Below are positions 25,400-37,007 of a stretch of 64,000 bases of DNA, one piece after another. The notes beneath the pieces are model-generated. The model worked only from the letters and a program-made list of their open reading frames with translations. It was not told the origin of the DNA and searched no databases. Position 1 is the first letter of the stretch. The number at the start of each line of letters is the position of its first letter. Origin of the DNA: Cacajao melanocephalus (lineage: Eukaryota; Chordata; Mammalia; Primates; Pitheciidae); assembly GCA_963573385.1 (NCBI GenBank), contig CAUYLG010066034.1, positions 1-64,000 on the forward strand. Direction: 5' to 3'. Made by a program: the position numbers and the translations under genes.

Positions 25400-25730
25400 T
25401 TAAAAATGTTGGAGGAAAAACATTCTTACTCAAAATAGCAACAAGATACAAAATGTCTAGGTATATCCTCATTCAGAAATTTGAGGATATTATACAAAGA
25501 AAAATATAAACATTTGCTCAAAAATTAAAAATATGCATGACAATGAATTTGAAAAACATAGTTCTAGATAATCAAGACTACATATTAGGTTATGGTGTAT
25601 ACTGCTTGGGTAATGGGTGCACAAAACCTCATAAATCACCGTGAAAGAACTTATTCATGTAACCAAACACCACCTGTCCCCCCAAAAACCTATTGAAATA
25701 AACAAAAAATAAAATAAAATAAATGAATAT
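25400..25730 (+). mobile_element. L1 3' end (L1MA/PB-type)
   Basis: The 3' UTR signature GGTAATGGGTGCACAAAACC, ACTTATTCATGTAACCAAAC and CAAAAACCTATTGAAATAAA is followed by an A-rich tail. A short ORF2 piece precedes it. Confidence 0.75.
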
Positions 25731-25886
25731 TGAAATCAACATCTAAAAGGAGAAAGTTACCATAGTATGTACTATGTATACCTGACGAATATTATAAAAT
25801 TAAAAGTTATATTTAGGACATTTTTATTACCAGCAGTGTTATAACAATATAATAAAAAGGACACAAAATTGGATATACAAAATAAA

Positions 25887-26350
25887 TAGTTATATTATTT
25901 TTGTGTACTAATTGTTTCTTAGATACCACAACTTATTACATCCCAAGACTATCAGTATCATCTCTAACTTACAATATTGCACTAGCATTTAACCTGTCCT
26001 CATATATCCACTCTCGCTGTACTACAATTTATTCCCCATGGAACCTCCATAATGATCTTTAATAATAAAGATCTTATTATTTAATTGCTTAAAGTCTAGT
26101 AGAATTTCCTATTACTATTAATATGAAGGACCATATAAAGCCTCAGATGTTTCAGTGCCTGCCTCACTCTCCAGCCTCCCCACTGGCATCTCTCCTGATG
26201 CTGTGTTACAGCCACCCAGTCCTCTCTCCTAAGCTCCTTTTTGTCTATAAGTTCTCCATACACACTAGCTTTCCTGTCAAAAATGCTCCTCTCTTATCCT
26301 TGATTTGTTAACAACTTCACTTTTCAAATGTGAATACATATTTTTCTTTA
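25887..26350 (+). repeat. direct duplication, copy 1 (about 460 bp)
   Basis: Nearly identical (well above 90 % by eye) to 29027-29490, including the shared stretch ATGAAGGACCATATAAAGCC and a 130-bp block around CTCTCCAGCCTCCCCACTGG. The sequence is L2-derived. Copy 2 sits in a longer L2 element, so copy 1 is probably the derived one. Past 26350 similarity drops sharply but traces continue for about 100 bp. Confidence 0.9.
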
Positions 26351-26354
26351 AATA

Positions 26355-27240
26355 ACTTGAGTTTTATGAATCATTTAAAAATACTGACAATGATTATTTT
26401 GTTATTTTTATATACTTTTTAATATGTATTTTTTCTCCTTTAAGCATGACTTATTTTATGATGAAATGAGAAAACAAGCACAATTTTATAAACAAATTTA
26501 TTAAGCCTTAATTTAACAAAAACATGAGATTGATTTTAGTGTGATATTTGCAAAAGGTGGACAGCTGAGCAGTTTGGTATAAAAATATTCTTAATCAAAA
26601 ATTGACCTTTTCAAGTAGCAGATTCATAGACACCGTAATGCCTTCATTTTCCTAGAGAAAGTGGAGAGAAAAGAACATGAGTGATCTGGCTATTAGAGGT
26701 AAGATATAAATATAACTAATCTCTACTGTGAGAAATACCTGTCATCCCCAAATGGGAAGATCTCTACTAGAGTCTCATTGCCTCAGCATAGATTTAGCAG
26801 CTAGTCAGACATGTGGTATAGGAAAGCCTCATCACAAGCAGAGGAGAATGTGACTCAGAAAAACTGACTTTCAGGTAAAGAGAGACAAACACTGGCTGTA
26901 CATCACATTTTCAATGACTTTGTTTTCTGCATGCATCAGAATCTAATATTCCCTACTTGCTCAGTAGTTCCTTGAGAGAAATTATAAATAAAGGGTTTTC
27001 TAGCTGAACTCTATTGGACTGCCATTACTTATACAACCATTATACTATGGCTGATGTCGTATAAAACCAGGGTTTTACTAGGGGTTACTAAGAAAAGGGA
27101 AATAACATGAGCCTCTATAACTAGTGGGCAGCTGACAGGCCATCATTGTTCTCCATTCTATACAGATTTTCTGAATAGACTGAGCAGGGAGCACTCAAAT
27201 CAACTTCTAGAATATATTTACCTGAGTTGCTTCTTATGAG
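26355..27240. other. sequence downstream of the CASP12-like last exon
   Basis: No exon or repeat identified with confidence. It would be the 3' flank of the pseudogene. Confidence 0.35.
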
Positions 27241-27242
27241 TT

Positions 27243-27337
27243 TTAATTCCCAGGAAAGAGAAATATTGTGTCATGGATACTCTTTCAATGGTGGGCAACT
27301 GGGTCAGTACATGTGGTGTCTCAAATGAACGTTGAAC
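27243..27337 (-). pseudogene. CASP12-like terminal exon with 4-nt deletion
   Basis: After the acceptor ACTACTTTAG, the frame reads VQRSFETPHVLTQLPTIERVSMTQYF and then loses four bases relative to the conserved YFYLFPGN ending, so the TAA at 27243-27245 is out of frame. The exon is 95 nt against 99 nt in the CASP4-type gene. TQLPTIER is a CASP12 signature (CASP4 has AQMPTIER). Confidence 0.82.
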
Positions 27338-27732
27338 CTAAAGTAGTAAAGAAAGCCTTAAGAGATTTTATAAAAGGAAAATCTGACTCTTTCAGGAGTG
27401 AGAAAATTCATGTTGTGTATTAAGGCTTTAGCTAGGTAATGTAAACAGAAGATATTTTTAGCTTTAGCTTTTCCTTAGATATCGCACATAGACAAATGAA
27501 TCGTTACTCTAAAAAGAATTCCCTGGGTGAGCCAAGCTATCAGAATCAAGTTACTGGGAAAACCCACACTGGTTCTATGTACCATTTTGGAACACTCCCT
27601 CTTTGAATAAACTTGGAGTACAGGAAGGATCATCAAAATGACTTAAGAGCTTTAAGATTCCCTACAAAAATTCACAAATGGTTTTGCAAAGCTTTCTGGG
27701 GCATAACATTGAAAATAAAAGAAGACCCTTAC

Positions 27733-27842
27733 CTTTCGAAAAATTTCCTCTAGGTGATAACTCCAAGAATACTCTTTAAAGTAGTGGATAATTTTGAAAA
27801 TGAAGGTAGAGCCATTTGTTTCATGCCTCGAAGAAACATTAT
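27733..27842 (-). pseudogene. CASP12-like p10 core exon
   Basis: The 110-nt exon follows the acceptor ATTTGCAG and ends at the donor AAAG|GTAAGG, both intact. The translation is open: NVSSRHETNGSTFIF, IIHYFKEYSWSYHLEEIFRK. The tryptophan of the conserved VSWR is Ser (TGG to TCG) while the S1 arginine is kept. It has exactly the same length as exon 7 of the CASP4-type gene (45044-45153), which supports homology across the whole exon. Confidence 0.82.
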
Positions 27843-28139
27843 CTGCAAATAAAAGTCATCAAAATATTGGAGGATATGATCTTTTACACATGTGGAAGAC
27901 TCCTGCAGTCATACCTCTGGTACAAAGTCTGATTTTGTTGCTTTGGCGAAGAGAGGGAAGCCAATGCTGAATAAAGATGGTGCTACCAGCTTCCATAGCA
28001 GGCCCAGAAAAAGCCATCATGGACCCTCACTCATAAATCCCCTTGACTTTTCTAGTAGGCTAGACCAAAGTTATATCCTCTAGGTTTGCCAGTGGTGGAA
28101 GAGAGTGTAAGTCCTTTCAGCATTAACTACATAACAGAA

Positions 28140-29640
28140 AAATAATACAGCCCTTGACATTCCTTGATTCTGGGTCTCTTTTTCATCCTGACTTATTTCA
28201 TACTATGTATTTTTGTTTTGCACTTTTTGTTATGTTTTATAAAAATCTTTTCAATGACTGCTTCTGTTTACCATTTCTATATGATCAAGTTGCTCCTATA
28301 ATTTAGAAAAAGAAGGCAATACTTCTCTAACTACCACTTTATCTGCAGCTAGCTACTGATTTCTCCTTATTTTTTAAGTCAAAATTCCAATTCTGTCTAT
28401 ATTCATCATTCCATTTCCTTTATTATGCTCACTCCTATCAGGCTTCTCCCTCCTATACCTAATACCAACTTCACCAATGGCTTTCCCTAAGGTCACCATG
28501 ACCTTCAAGTTACTAAATCTAATAATTACTCATCAGGCCTCACCCTCATTTGATCTTTCATTTGCATCAGAAACTGTTGGCAATTCCAACAGATTCTTTG
28601 TTGGTAAGTCTGACAACACATACTCCTCGTCTTCTTTCTTATCCTCTGATCTGACTTTGTGAGTCAAATTTGCTGGTTCCTATTTCTCTAATATTGAACT
28701 CTAGGGTTATTTCAGCCTCTATTTTAGAGCCTGATCTCATGCCATTCTCAATTCTTAGATGATTTCATTCATTTTTAGGATATTAAACATTATCCTTAGG
28801 CCAGCATCTCTGAAAATTTTATCCCTAAAATAAATCTATCCTCTGAAATATACAACTGTTTAACTCTCTACTCTTCTTTTCATTTTAAAATATGCCAAAG
28901 CACCCCAAAACTTCTTGCAGAACTCCCATTTTAATTAATGCCCACAACCATTTACTTGAATGCCACAGTCACTTTTATCATACCTTCTTATACACCTACC
29001 ATATATTACCAAACCACTGGGTGGTTAGTCATATTATTTTTGTATACTAATTGTTTCTTAGCTACAACAGCTTATTATATCCCAAGGCTATCAGTATCAT
29101 CTCTAACTTACAATATTGCACTAGCATTTAACCTGTCCTCATATATCCACTCTTGGTGTACTATAATTTATTCCCCAGGGAATCTCCAGAGTGATCTTTA
29201 ATAATAAAGATCTTATCATTTAATTGCTTAAAGCCTAGTAGAATTTCCTATTACTATTAGTATGAAGGACCATATAAAGCCTCAGATGTTTCAGTGCCTG
29301 CCTCACTCTCCAGCCTCCCCACTGGCATCTCTCCTGATGCTGTGTTACAGCCACCCAGTCCTCTCTCCTAAGCTCCTTTTTGTCCGTAAGTTCTCCATGC
29401 ACACTGCGTTTCCTGTCAAAAATGCTCCTCTCTTACCCTTGATTTGTTAACAACTTCACTTTTCAAATGTGAACACATATTTTCTTTAAAGCTTTTACCA
29501 CAGTTGACAATTATTATTTATTCTTGTTATATTGTACCTGTGTTTTTCCTCCCAGTTAGTGTCTGCCTTTCTGACTATAAACTTCATGAGGTTCTGTAAC
29601 CAAACTGGCTTTATTGTGCATTGTGTGTCCTTCAACTAGT
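28140..29640 (+). mobile_element. L2 LINE fragment (ORF2 to 3' end), intronic to the CASP12-like remnant
   Basis: Shows the L2 order: CTAAGGTCACCATGACCTTC, GAGTGATCTTTAATAATAAAG, TTTAATTGCTTAAAGCC, CTGCCTCACTCTCCAGCC and a 3' end with CTATAAACTTCATGAGG. Strongly diverged. Confidence 0.6.
29027..29490 (+). repeat. direct duplication, copy 2 (parent copy within an L2)
   Basis: Partner of 25887-26350, in the same orientation, 3.1 kb apart. The two copies enclose the last two exons of the CASP12-like pseudogene. This copy is continuous with L2-like sequence on both sides. Confidence 0.9.
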
Positions 29641-29669
29641 CCAGGTCTAACACAGAATTACATTACAAA

Positions 29670-29850
29670 AAAGAAATAAGGAAAGAAAGAAAGAAAAAGA
29701 AAGGAGGAAGGAAGGAAGGAAGGGAGGGAGGGAGGAACAAAGGGAGGGAGGGAGGGGTGAGGGAGAGAGGGAAAAGAAAAAAGAAAGAGAAAAAGAAAGA
29801 AAAGAAAAGAAAGAAAAAGAAAGGAAATAAAAAGAAAGAAAGAAAGAATT
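29670..29850. repeat. (GAAA)n/(GGAA)n purine tract, about 180 bp
   Basis: Almost pure G and A on the plus strand, in GAAA, GGAA and GGGA units. Confidence 0.93.
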
Positions 29851-30029
29851 TTGCATATTATATTGTATTTTCCAAACTAAATTAAGTATACTTTCAAAAT
29901 TTGTACCAGGCCTTATATACCTCTCTATCTTCCTTTAACAGCTATAAGTGTACAGCTTATCTTTCAAATAAAATCTTACTAAAACTCAAATACATGAAAT
30001 GAATAGAAGGAAAGCTACTTTAGTTGTTT

Positions 30030-30235
30030 ATTCCCCAGGCTAGATTCAAAGTGTCCTCTAGTCCCTCAGTACTCACATGCAGCCACAAACAACAGCACTA
30101 ACATCTCAACAAAGCTTTTTAGAAAGGCAGAAACTCAGGCCCGACCCCAGACCTACTGAATAAGAAATCTATATTTGGAAAAGATTTTCAAGTGATATCT
30201 ACGTTCATTAAAATTTGAAATCCACCTAAATTAGA
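30030..30235 (+). mobile_element. MER5-like hAT element fragment
   Basis: AGGCAGAAACTCAGGCCCGACCCCAGACC and CTACTGAATAAGAAATC followed by TTTTCAAGTGATATC match the MER5 pattern. Confidence 0.55.
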
Positions 30236-30920
30236 GCATTTAGAATGGTGAACTGTGCAAACTAGGTATTAAAAACTACTCTTGTTACCAAATCATTGAT
30301 AGTATAGTATTGTGAATGATTATTAAAGAGATTTCCTGCAGTTTTGACCATGAATGGTCAAGAATATTCTCTATTTTTACCTTCTATTATGACTTTCCTG
30401 ACAAAGGACTGATTTTTATTCATTGACTTCATTATACTAAATTAGTTAACATTTAGGCATTTAAATGTTAACTAGTTTCCTAAAACTAGATTGATAATAA
30501 TAGGTCAAAAGGTACTTGGATGTGTGAAGCAAGTATAACAGTTTCAGTGGTTGACTTCTTTAATTGCTGGTAAGTGGTTATGGAGCCACACTGTGACAAA
30601 ATGGATACCTTTCTGTGCCATTGCTACATATTAAAAACAAAACCAAATAACTCCTCACTCTTTGCAGTTAGATTATTCCAAGTCTGAATGCTCACCAAAG
30701 TCCTTCCAAAGTCCTGTTAACTTTGAAAGTTTCTTCCCAAATCAAGATTTATAGCTTTCTAATTATGAAAGTCTCAGCATTTTAAATATTTTCTCCATGT
30801 AAAATATCTTAGTAATTGAGAAGAAATGCTCTTATCAGTGATAAGATGTGATTATAGCCAAGCCTCCTATCTAGAAACCTAATAAGAAATTTAGAAATTA
30901 TTCTCTTTGAAATCACTTAT

Positions 30921-31070
30921 GTGGTGTTGAAGCTTTGAAAGCAATGAAGTCCTCTTCCACATGAGCCTTCATAACAGCAACATTGCAGATATTACATCGC
31001 AGGAGCTGACCACATATATCTGCACTGGCTTTTCTATTGTCAGTGGTGATCCAAACAAACCCAGTCCCAT
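30921..31070 (-). pseudogene. CASP12-like p20/p10 junction exon, donor destroyed
   Basis: The 150-nt block follows the acceptor TTTCTCTCCCAG. It reads in frame from DGTGFVWITT through KASADICGQLL and NICNVAVMKAHVEEDFIAF to KASTP. It aligns with the exon after QACRG in CASP12; the residues KASAD and AFK are CASP12-specific, not CASP1 or CASP4. The 3' boundary is CCAC|ATAAGT, so the donor GT has become AT and normal splicing would fail. Read-through meets a TGA two codons further. The exon still has no internal stop. Confidence 0.8.
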
Positions 31071-31104
31071 CTGGGAGAGAAATAATGTCTTATGAAAGAT
31101 GAGA

Positions 31105-31245
31105 TATTTATACACACACATCCATACACATACACAATACACATATGCATACTTATACATACATGTATAAATACCCATGCACACATATACACATATGCAT
31201 ATGCATGCATACACACATACACACATGTACATACACATAACACAT
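31105..31245. repeat. CA/TA-rich microsatellite
   Basis: ACACATAC-type units with TA and GC interruptions, just upstream (minus-strand sense) of the CASP12-like exon at 30921-31070. Confidence 0.9.
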
Positions 31246-31499
31246 ACAACTATGGCATTGTACTTTCATTGTGTTTACTATACTATAACCTTAATTAGGA
31301 TAGAGAGGACATCTTTTATCTTTGTATTTCCAGTATATAGAATTGTATCTGGCAAGATTGCTAGTTTATAAATTCTGTTAGGGAATTGTTATCCTCAAAT
31401 ACTTGAAAATAGCTGCAAAGTATCCCTGGTTCTTTGTTCCCTTTGGGCAACAAAGCTTCTATTTCTTATCATAGTTTTGCATAAGAAATATTTCATCTT

Positions 31500-32720
31500 T
31501 TAACCACCAAATCCATCAATTTGCCTACATCTCTGCTCACCTCTTTTACTTTCTCTTTTACCACATAAAACATGTGTCCTTCCTCCTATCCAAGGTCAGT
31601 CCCTCTACCTGAGCTCTGAATTCCATCCCCTCCCACCCACAAGGGTTTTCTCAAGTATTTATTCAGCCTCATGTTCTATGTCATCCATCTCTTCCTCTTT
31701 TCCACAGACTTATTCCCATTGACATCAGCATGCCTTTATGCTTTATATCTATAATCTTTTTCTTTTTTAAAAAAAAAAAAAAAGCCTTCTTGTTTCCTTG
31801 CCGGCTATTGTTCCATTTATCTACTTTACTTCTCTACACAATGCCTTAAAACTTTTTTTTTTTTACTATTTCCAATTTTCATCTCTTTTTATTTGTTATG
31901 CAATCCAATCTGGCTGTTATCCTCAATCCTTAAATCAAATACTTGTTATCAAAACTACCACCGATCTTTTGTTGATTTCTTAGCATTCACATGGCATGGT
32001 TGAACATATACTCTTTCTTGGAACGCATTCTCTAGGCTTCCGTAATGCTGCATTTTCCAGCCATTCTTTCTAAATCTGTCTGTCTTTGTTGTTGGTTCTT
32101 CCTCTTCCACAATGCCTCTAAAAGTTGTGTTTTTCTATGCCAGACACTCTGTTATTCTCTATCAATGCTGTTTCCCAGGTGGCATCTTCCAGTCTCAATC
32201 TCTTAAATACTATCTACATGCTGATGAATCTCCAGATTTTTCCCAGTCCAGATTTCTCTGTGAACTCATCCATTTGCCTATTCAACATCCACCCTTGGAG
32301 GTAACACATGTTCCAAACTAAACATAAGAAACAGGACTCCTGATATCATACACTCCTTCAAGTCTGTGTCTCCTGTACATCTGTTTTCACCGACTGAGTA
32401 AATGGCATCTTTCACCCCAGTTGCCAAGCCAAAAACCTAGTCATTATTTATAATTTCCTTTCTTTCACATCCCATATTCAATCCATTAGTCAGTTTTCAT
32501 TGATTCTGCTGCCAAAAATGTATCCCAAATTTAACAACGTTTCATCAACACTATTGCCATAAACCCAGTCTAAAAGCTATTGTCTTCCTAACTGAAATAT
32601 TTAAACCATTTTCAACAGGGCTTTTTGATGCTGCATTTATCCTATCACTCATCATTTAACAAGTTCTAAGGTAGTATAGATGAAGGCAAAATTCATCATT
32701 TATAGTTTTTCTGCTGTAGA
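31500..32720 (+). mobile_element. L2 LINE fragment
   Basis: L2 ORF2-like text: TATCTACATGCTGATGAATC, CAACATCCACCCTTGGAGG, GAAACAGGACTCCTGATATC, CCAAAAACCTAGTCATTATT. It occupies the place where the missing caspase p20 exons would be expected. Confidence 0.55.
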
Positions 32721-32724
32721 CATT

Positions 32725-33450
32725 AGGTCATGTCCTTGCAGTTGCAATTTACTTGGCTCTATTAGCATGTAATGATTTCTACATTGGCAGGGAAATTAAA
32801 GGAAGAATTGAGAGTACAAAAGGGAAGAAAGTAAATGCTAGGAAAAAAGAAAAAAAAAGAGAAGAGGAAAAAACAGAGGAACAAGAAAAAGAATGTCATT
32901 CAGAAAGAAAACAGATGGTAAGAAAGGGGAAATAAAAGAGATGGAGAAAGAAAAGTGGGACATTAACAGCTCTCTTTCACCTTGAGAGTTGTTATTTAAA
33001 AAACTTAGCTCGCACAAAAATATTCTTTAATACTTATACAAGTTTAAGCACTTGTTTTAGCAATGGATGTTAACTGTAATAGATGGCTAGGAAGAGCAGA
33101 GGCTATGCAACACTCCTAGAACTTGTAAGGATCATCAACTACTAATAAACAGTTGTAAAAAAAAAAAACAACCAATGTTTTCTATTGCAAATAAAATCCC
33201 CAGCCTGACTCCTTAATAGCTCTGCTACTTATACTCCCCCCAATTTTCTACTCTCCACTCAGATTTTCTGTGACCTTCCTGAACAGCAAAAGCATTATTG
33301 CTCTCGTTTTCCCTTTCCAGAAAACATTTTTGTTTCAGAGTTTGGCACAACTCTGTCCCCACAGTTCAAGTATGTACTGAATTGCCACCTCTGGGGAGAG
33401 GTCATGGCTAACCACCCTGGCTCACTGGTCTTCATTTGCCCACCCCTGGC
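32725..33450. other. unassigned sequence, purine-rich near 32820-32960
   Basis: A Lys/Glu-rich open frame at 32753-32935 is due to the purine bias. No exon seen. Confidence 0.4.
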
Positions 33451-33454
33451 TCAC

Positions 33455-33474
33455 ACACACACACACACACACCC
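33455..33474. repeat. (CA)n microsatellite
   Basis: Ten CA units. Confidence 0.95.
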
Positions 33475-33479
33475 CACCT

Positions 33480-33680
33480 CTTTCTAGAGCCTAATCCTCT
33501 TTTATTTTATGCATTCTCTGAAATCATACCATTTATTATTTACATGTTTATTATATGCCTACCTTCACTACATTGCAAACTCCATGAGAGTAGGAGCTTT
33601 GTCTCTCTTGCTTACTGCCATACACAGTACTAGAACAGAATGCAGTAGGTTTTCAATTAATAGATACTGAATGGATAAAA
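33480..33680 (+). mobile_element. L2 3' end fragment
   Basis: AACTCCATGAGAGTAGGAGC, TTTGTCTCTCTTGC and AGTACTAGAACAGAATGC are the usual L2 3' terminal motifs. Confidence 0.55.
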
Positions 33681-34009
33681 CCATGATAAAAGGTTACAGG
33701 TTTTCATTCCTTCTTAAGGTTGCTCAGAACTTTTGAAATTATGATACTTGAAAGACAATATTATCACTTCTGCTCATCTACCATTCTAGACACTACAGTT
33801 CTTTAATGTAGCCTGATAATTGATCCGTTTCCTTGGTGACTACATAGCATGTGTGACTTGTATGCAGTTTTTATTACTTTGCATGTGCTTTTCTTAACCA
33901 CTTCCTTACTCTGTTTTGTGCAGTTAGTAGTTTCTTACATATCTGTAGTTTTGCACATTTTTAAAAGATGTTAAAAGCAAGATTAGCACCTACTTCCCTG
34001 CTCTTCAAT

Positions 34010-34145
34010 TTTAAATTCCATTTAAAAATATGAGTCTCAGAAAGGTGGGGATATTTACATCAAAGCACATAGGTAGTGGCAGTGATGGGCTAAGCATATA
34101 CAGTGTTCTTGGCTTTTACTCCAGTTCTCTATGCACTACCCCATA
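34010..34145 (-). mobile_element. MIR fragment
   Basis: Reversed MIR core: TGAGTCTCAGAAAGGTGGGG, CAAAGCACATAGGTAGTGGC. Diverged. Confidence 0.5.
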
Positions 34146-34208
34146 AGTCTTTTAAAAATTCTGCCGTATCTCAAATAATGTCATTATATGTCCATAGATA
34201 GATAGTAC

Positions 34209-34286
34209 CTGTCCAAGTTAGAGTTGATACTTGGACCAATACAGCATTCTGCTCAGGTTCTTCATTTTCACTTTCATTTCTGGGTT
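34209..34286 (-). pseudogene. acidic linker exon, copy A (78 nt)
   Basis: Bounded by TTCTCCTCAG and ACAG|GTACTA, both usable splice sites. Open in the phase shared with copy B: PRNESENEEPEQNAVL, then a hydrophobic tail ending TLTWT. Rodent caspase-12 has an acidic linker of this kind between CARD and p20, so I infer a CASP12-type linker exon. It is similar to copy C over GAAAGTGAAAATGAA and AACCTGAG. Confidence 0.55.
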
Positions 34287-34458
34287 CTGAGGAGAACTGA
34301 AGAGCAGGCATGTAGGTGCTAATCTTGTTTTTGAGATACTTTGTTACAAGGAGAGGTGAGAGATAACCTATGTGGTCTGAACCTCAATGCAATGGTGTTT
34401 CCTCTATAACACAGGACTCCTTGTAAGGCTAGGAACCACGTTTTTGGTGTCAATTTAC

Positions 34459-34536
34459 CTTTTGGAGAAACAGCCATTGACTGGGCTGATGCAGCTCTTT
34501 CTTCATCTCTACTTTCTTCGTTTTCTTCTTCAGATT
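34459..34536 (-). pseudogene. acidic linker exon, copy B (78 nt)
   Basis: Bounded by TTCTACTGCAG and AAAG|GTAAAT. The same length and phase as copy A. Open translation: SEEENEESRDEERAASAQ, then MAVSPK. The acidic start followed by an Ala/Ser-rich part and SPK resembles in pattern the long linker of mouse caspase-12. The start lies 250 nt from that of copy A. Confidence 0.55.
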
Positions 34537-34707
34537 CTGCAGTAGAATGAAGAAAAGGTTTAGGATCAGTACTCTGTTCTGAAAGCCATTTCCAAAGATT
34601 AAAATTGACTGTGAACACAGATTTCCCAGGTCTTCACTGAGTTACTATCTCACAACAATAGAGGTCTAAGAGTTTTCCATCGGAATCTGGGGTTTGGAGG
34701 CAGTTAC

Positions 34708-34773
34708 CTGTGGAAAAGGAAGATTATGCAGAGCCTTCTTCAGGTTCATTGTTCTCACTCTCAGAATGATATG
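34708..34773 (-). pseudogene. acidic linker exon, copy C (66 nt, contains a stop)
   Basis: Bounded by ATTGTTTCAG and ACAG|GTAACT. In the phase used by copies A and B it reads YHSESENNEPEEGSA and then TAA. It is 12 nt shorter than the other copies. It is most upstream on the minus strand and lies 237 nt from copy B. The stop fits the pseudogene reading. Confidence 0.5.
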
Positions 34774-35194
34774 CTGAAACAATATGAAAAACAGATTTGT
34801 TAGCAGAACTAAGTTTCGAGAACCTACACACTTCACACTCTTTCCTTTGCACCAATGAGTAGATGACTGTGCTAGCATGGGGCTACTCTATGAAGCATGA
34901 AGATTTGACCCATTCTCTAAGCATCAAGTTTGTTCTAGAGGAATATGGCATTCTGCCAAGCGAAAAGGGAGGCAGAGTTTCTATAAAACAAAGAAGAGCT
35001 TGTTATCTTTCTACTTACAGAATACAAAGAATAATCAAAATCTTTAATGAAAGTTTTTATGCAACAGCACTGCTCATTCTGAGGAAGGAAAGTACATCTA
35101 TGTATAAAAAATAGTCTATCTACAACAAAAATAATTCCAGATGCATGTCCAAGAATTGGGAATATACTCATTTGTATATTACAGTCTGGAGTAG

Positions 35195-35400
35195 GAATCA
35201 GCAACCCATAGTCTGTGGGTCAGATTCAGCCCAACACCCATTTTTATAAATAAAGTTGTACTGGGACACACATCAACACACCTGTCATGTACTTATAGTC
35301 TATTGCTGCTTTTGAGCTACAATAGATGATTTGAGTCATGACAGAGGCCACATGGTCAAGAAAGAGTAAAATATTCATTATCTTTCAAAGAAAAAGTATG
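35195..35400 (+). mobile_element. hAT-type DNA transposon fossil
   Basis: AGCAACCCATAGTCTGTGGG, TAAATAAAGTTGTACTGGGAC and CTATTGCTGCTTTTGAGCTAC match a common non-autonomous DNA transposon family that I cannot name with certainty. Confidence 0.5.
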
Positions 35401-35905
35401 CCAATCTGTGCTCCAGAGAGAGAGAGAGAAACATCTATACCCCACTAACCCATGAATTCCCTATTCCTTCCTTAAATAGAAATCTAGATTTCTAGACATT
35501 TCTTTCTGGGGAAAAGCCACAGCTAAGCAAAAGATAATGGATATACCCCTATTATACATTCTGTATCTGAGAATGACTCTAAAGTCCACAGAGTAGCCCA
35601 GAATAGCCAAATGCTGTCACTGAACTTAATGTATCCAGCACCATTCATTTAACAATAGTTACTGAGCACCTATTATGTGTCAGATATCATTTCTATGTGT
35701 TTAGAATATATTCATGAATAAAGCAGACAAAGATCCCCCACAAGGTGGAGCTTACATTTCAGCAGAGGGAGACATAATAATATAATGAGTAAGTAAATTG
35801 TATGGAGTGATGAGAGTGAGTATTGTTAAAGAAAAAAGTATGCAGCAGTGTAAAAGTAATTGGGGTGGATTAGTATATTTTTTGGCATTAAATAAGATAA
35901 ACAGG

Positions 35906-36500
<595 letters not shown>

Positions 36501-36504
36501 GAGA

Positions 36505-36582
36505 GAAAGAAAGAAGGAAAGAGAAGAGAAGGAAGGAAGGAGGGAGGGAGGGAGGAAGGAAGGAAGAAGGAAGGATAGGTGA
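36505..36582. repeat. (GAAG)n/(GGA)n tail
   Basis: Expanded purine tail of the outer Alu. Confidence 0.9.
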
Positions 36583-37007
36583 AGAAGGTCCTAAGATGGG
36601 GATAGTTGGTTCTCCATTTGAAGAAGGGAAAAATAAAGAAGACAAAAACCTAAGAAGAATAGTACAGAAAGAATGAGTTACTAGCTCTTAGCCCAGCAAT
36701 ACTCACCTAAACTCAATTGGTTTTGGAGATTTAATAGGTGGTCCCTAAATATTTTATCTGTCACTTGAGCTGTCTCAGTGTTATTATCAAGGTTTCCAGC
36801 ATTTTTCAGTTCACACCTACTACTAGAATCCATGACTCTTCTGCATGTAATGGACTATTTTCCATCAATTCATCAGAAATGCCACTTAGAAATATCCCAG
36901 TCAGTATCTTCATCATGTTGAACAAATTCTCTATGGATGGTTTCTTACCTGTGAGAATGATAGAATCTTACATATGGGCAGAACTTTAGATACCCCGTTC
37001 TAGGGTA

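Larger units (their letters stand above)
27243..34773 (-). pseudogene. CASP12-like caspase pseudogene (remnant)
   Basis: Three C-terminal exons (30921-31070, 27733-27842, 27243-27337) and three acidic linker-type exons (34708-34773, 34459-34536, 34209-34286) lie in the correct order on the minus strand. The protein segments resemble caspase-12: KASAD, AFKASTPH, RHETNGS, EYSWSYHLEEIF, TQLPTIER. No exon for the CARD, the start of p20 or the QACRG site is found between or upstream of these pieces. The donor after the first of the three C-terminal exons is AT instead of GT, and the last exon carries a 4-nt deletion. Residues differ from human CASP12, as I recall it, at about a quarter of sites, too many for a primate orthologue. 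I infer an old duplicate of CASP12, now dead, between CASP12 proper and CASP4. Confidence 0.75.

Noticed and set aside
26123..29450. Two nearly identical 62-residue open frames (26123-26311 and 29262-29450)
   Set aside because: They fall in the duplicated L2-derived segment. The similarity is explained by DNA duplication, not by a gene family.
34319..34618. 99-residue minus-strand frame as a single gene
   Set aside because: Only its middle (34459-34536) is bounded by splice sites. The flanks are intronic.
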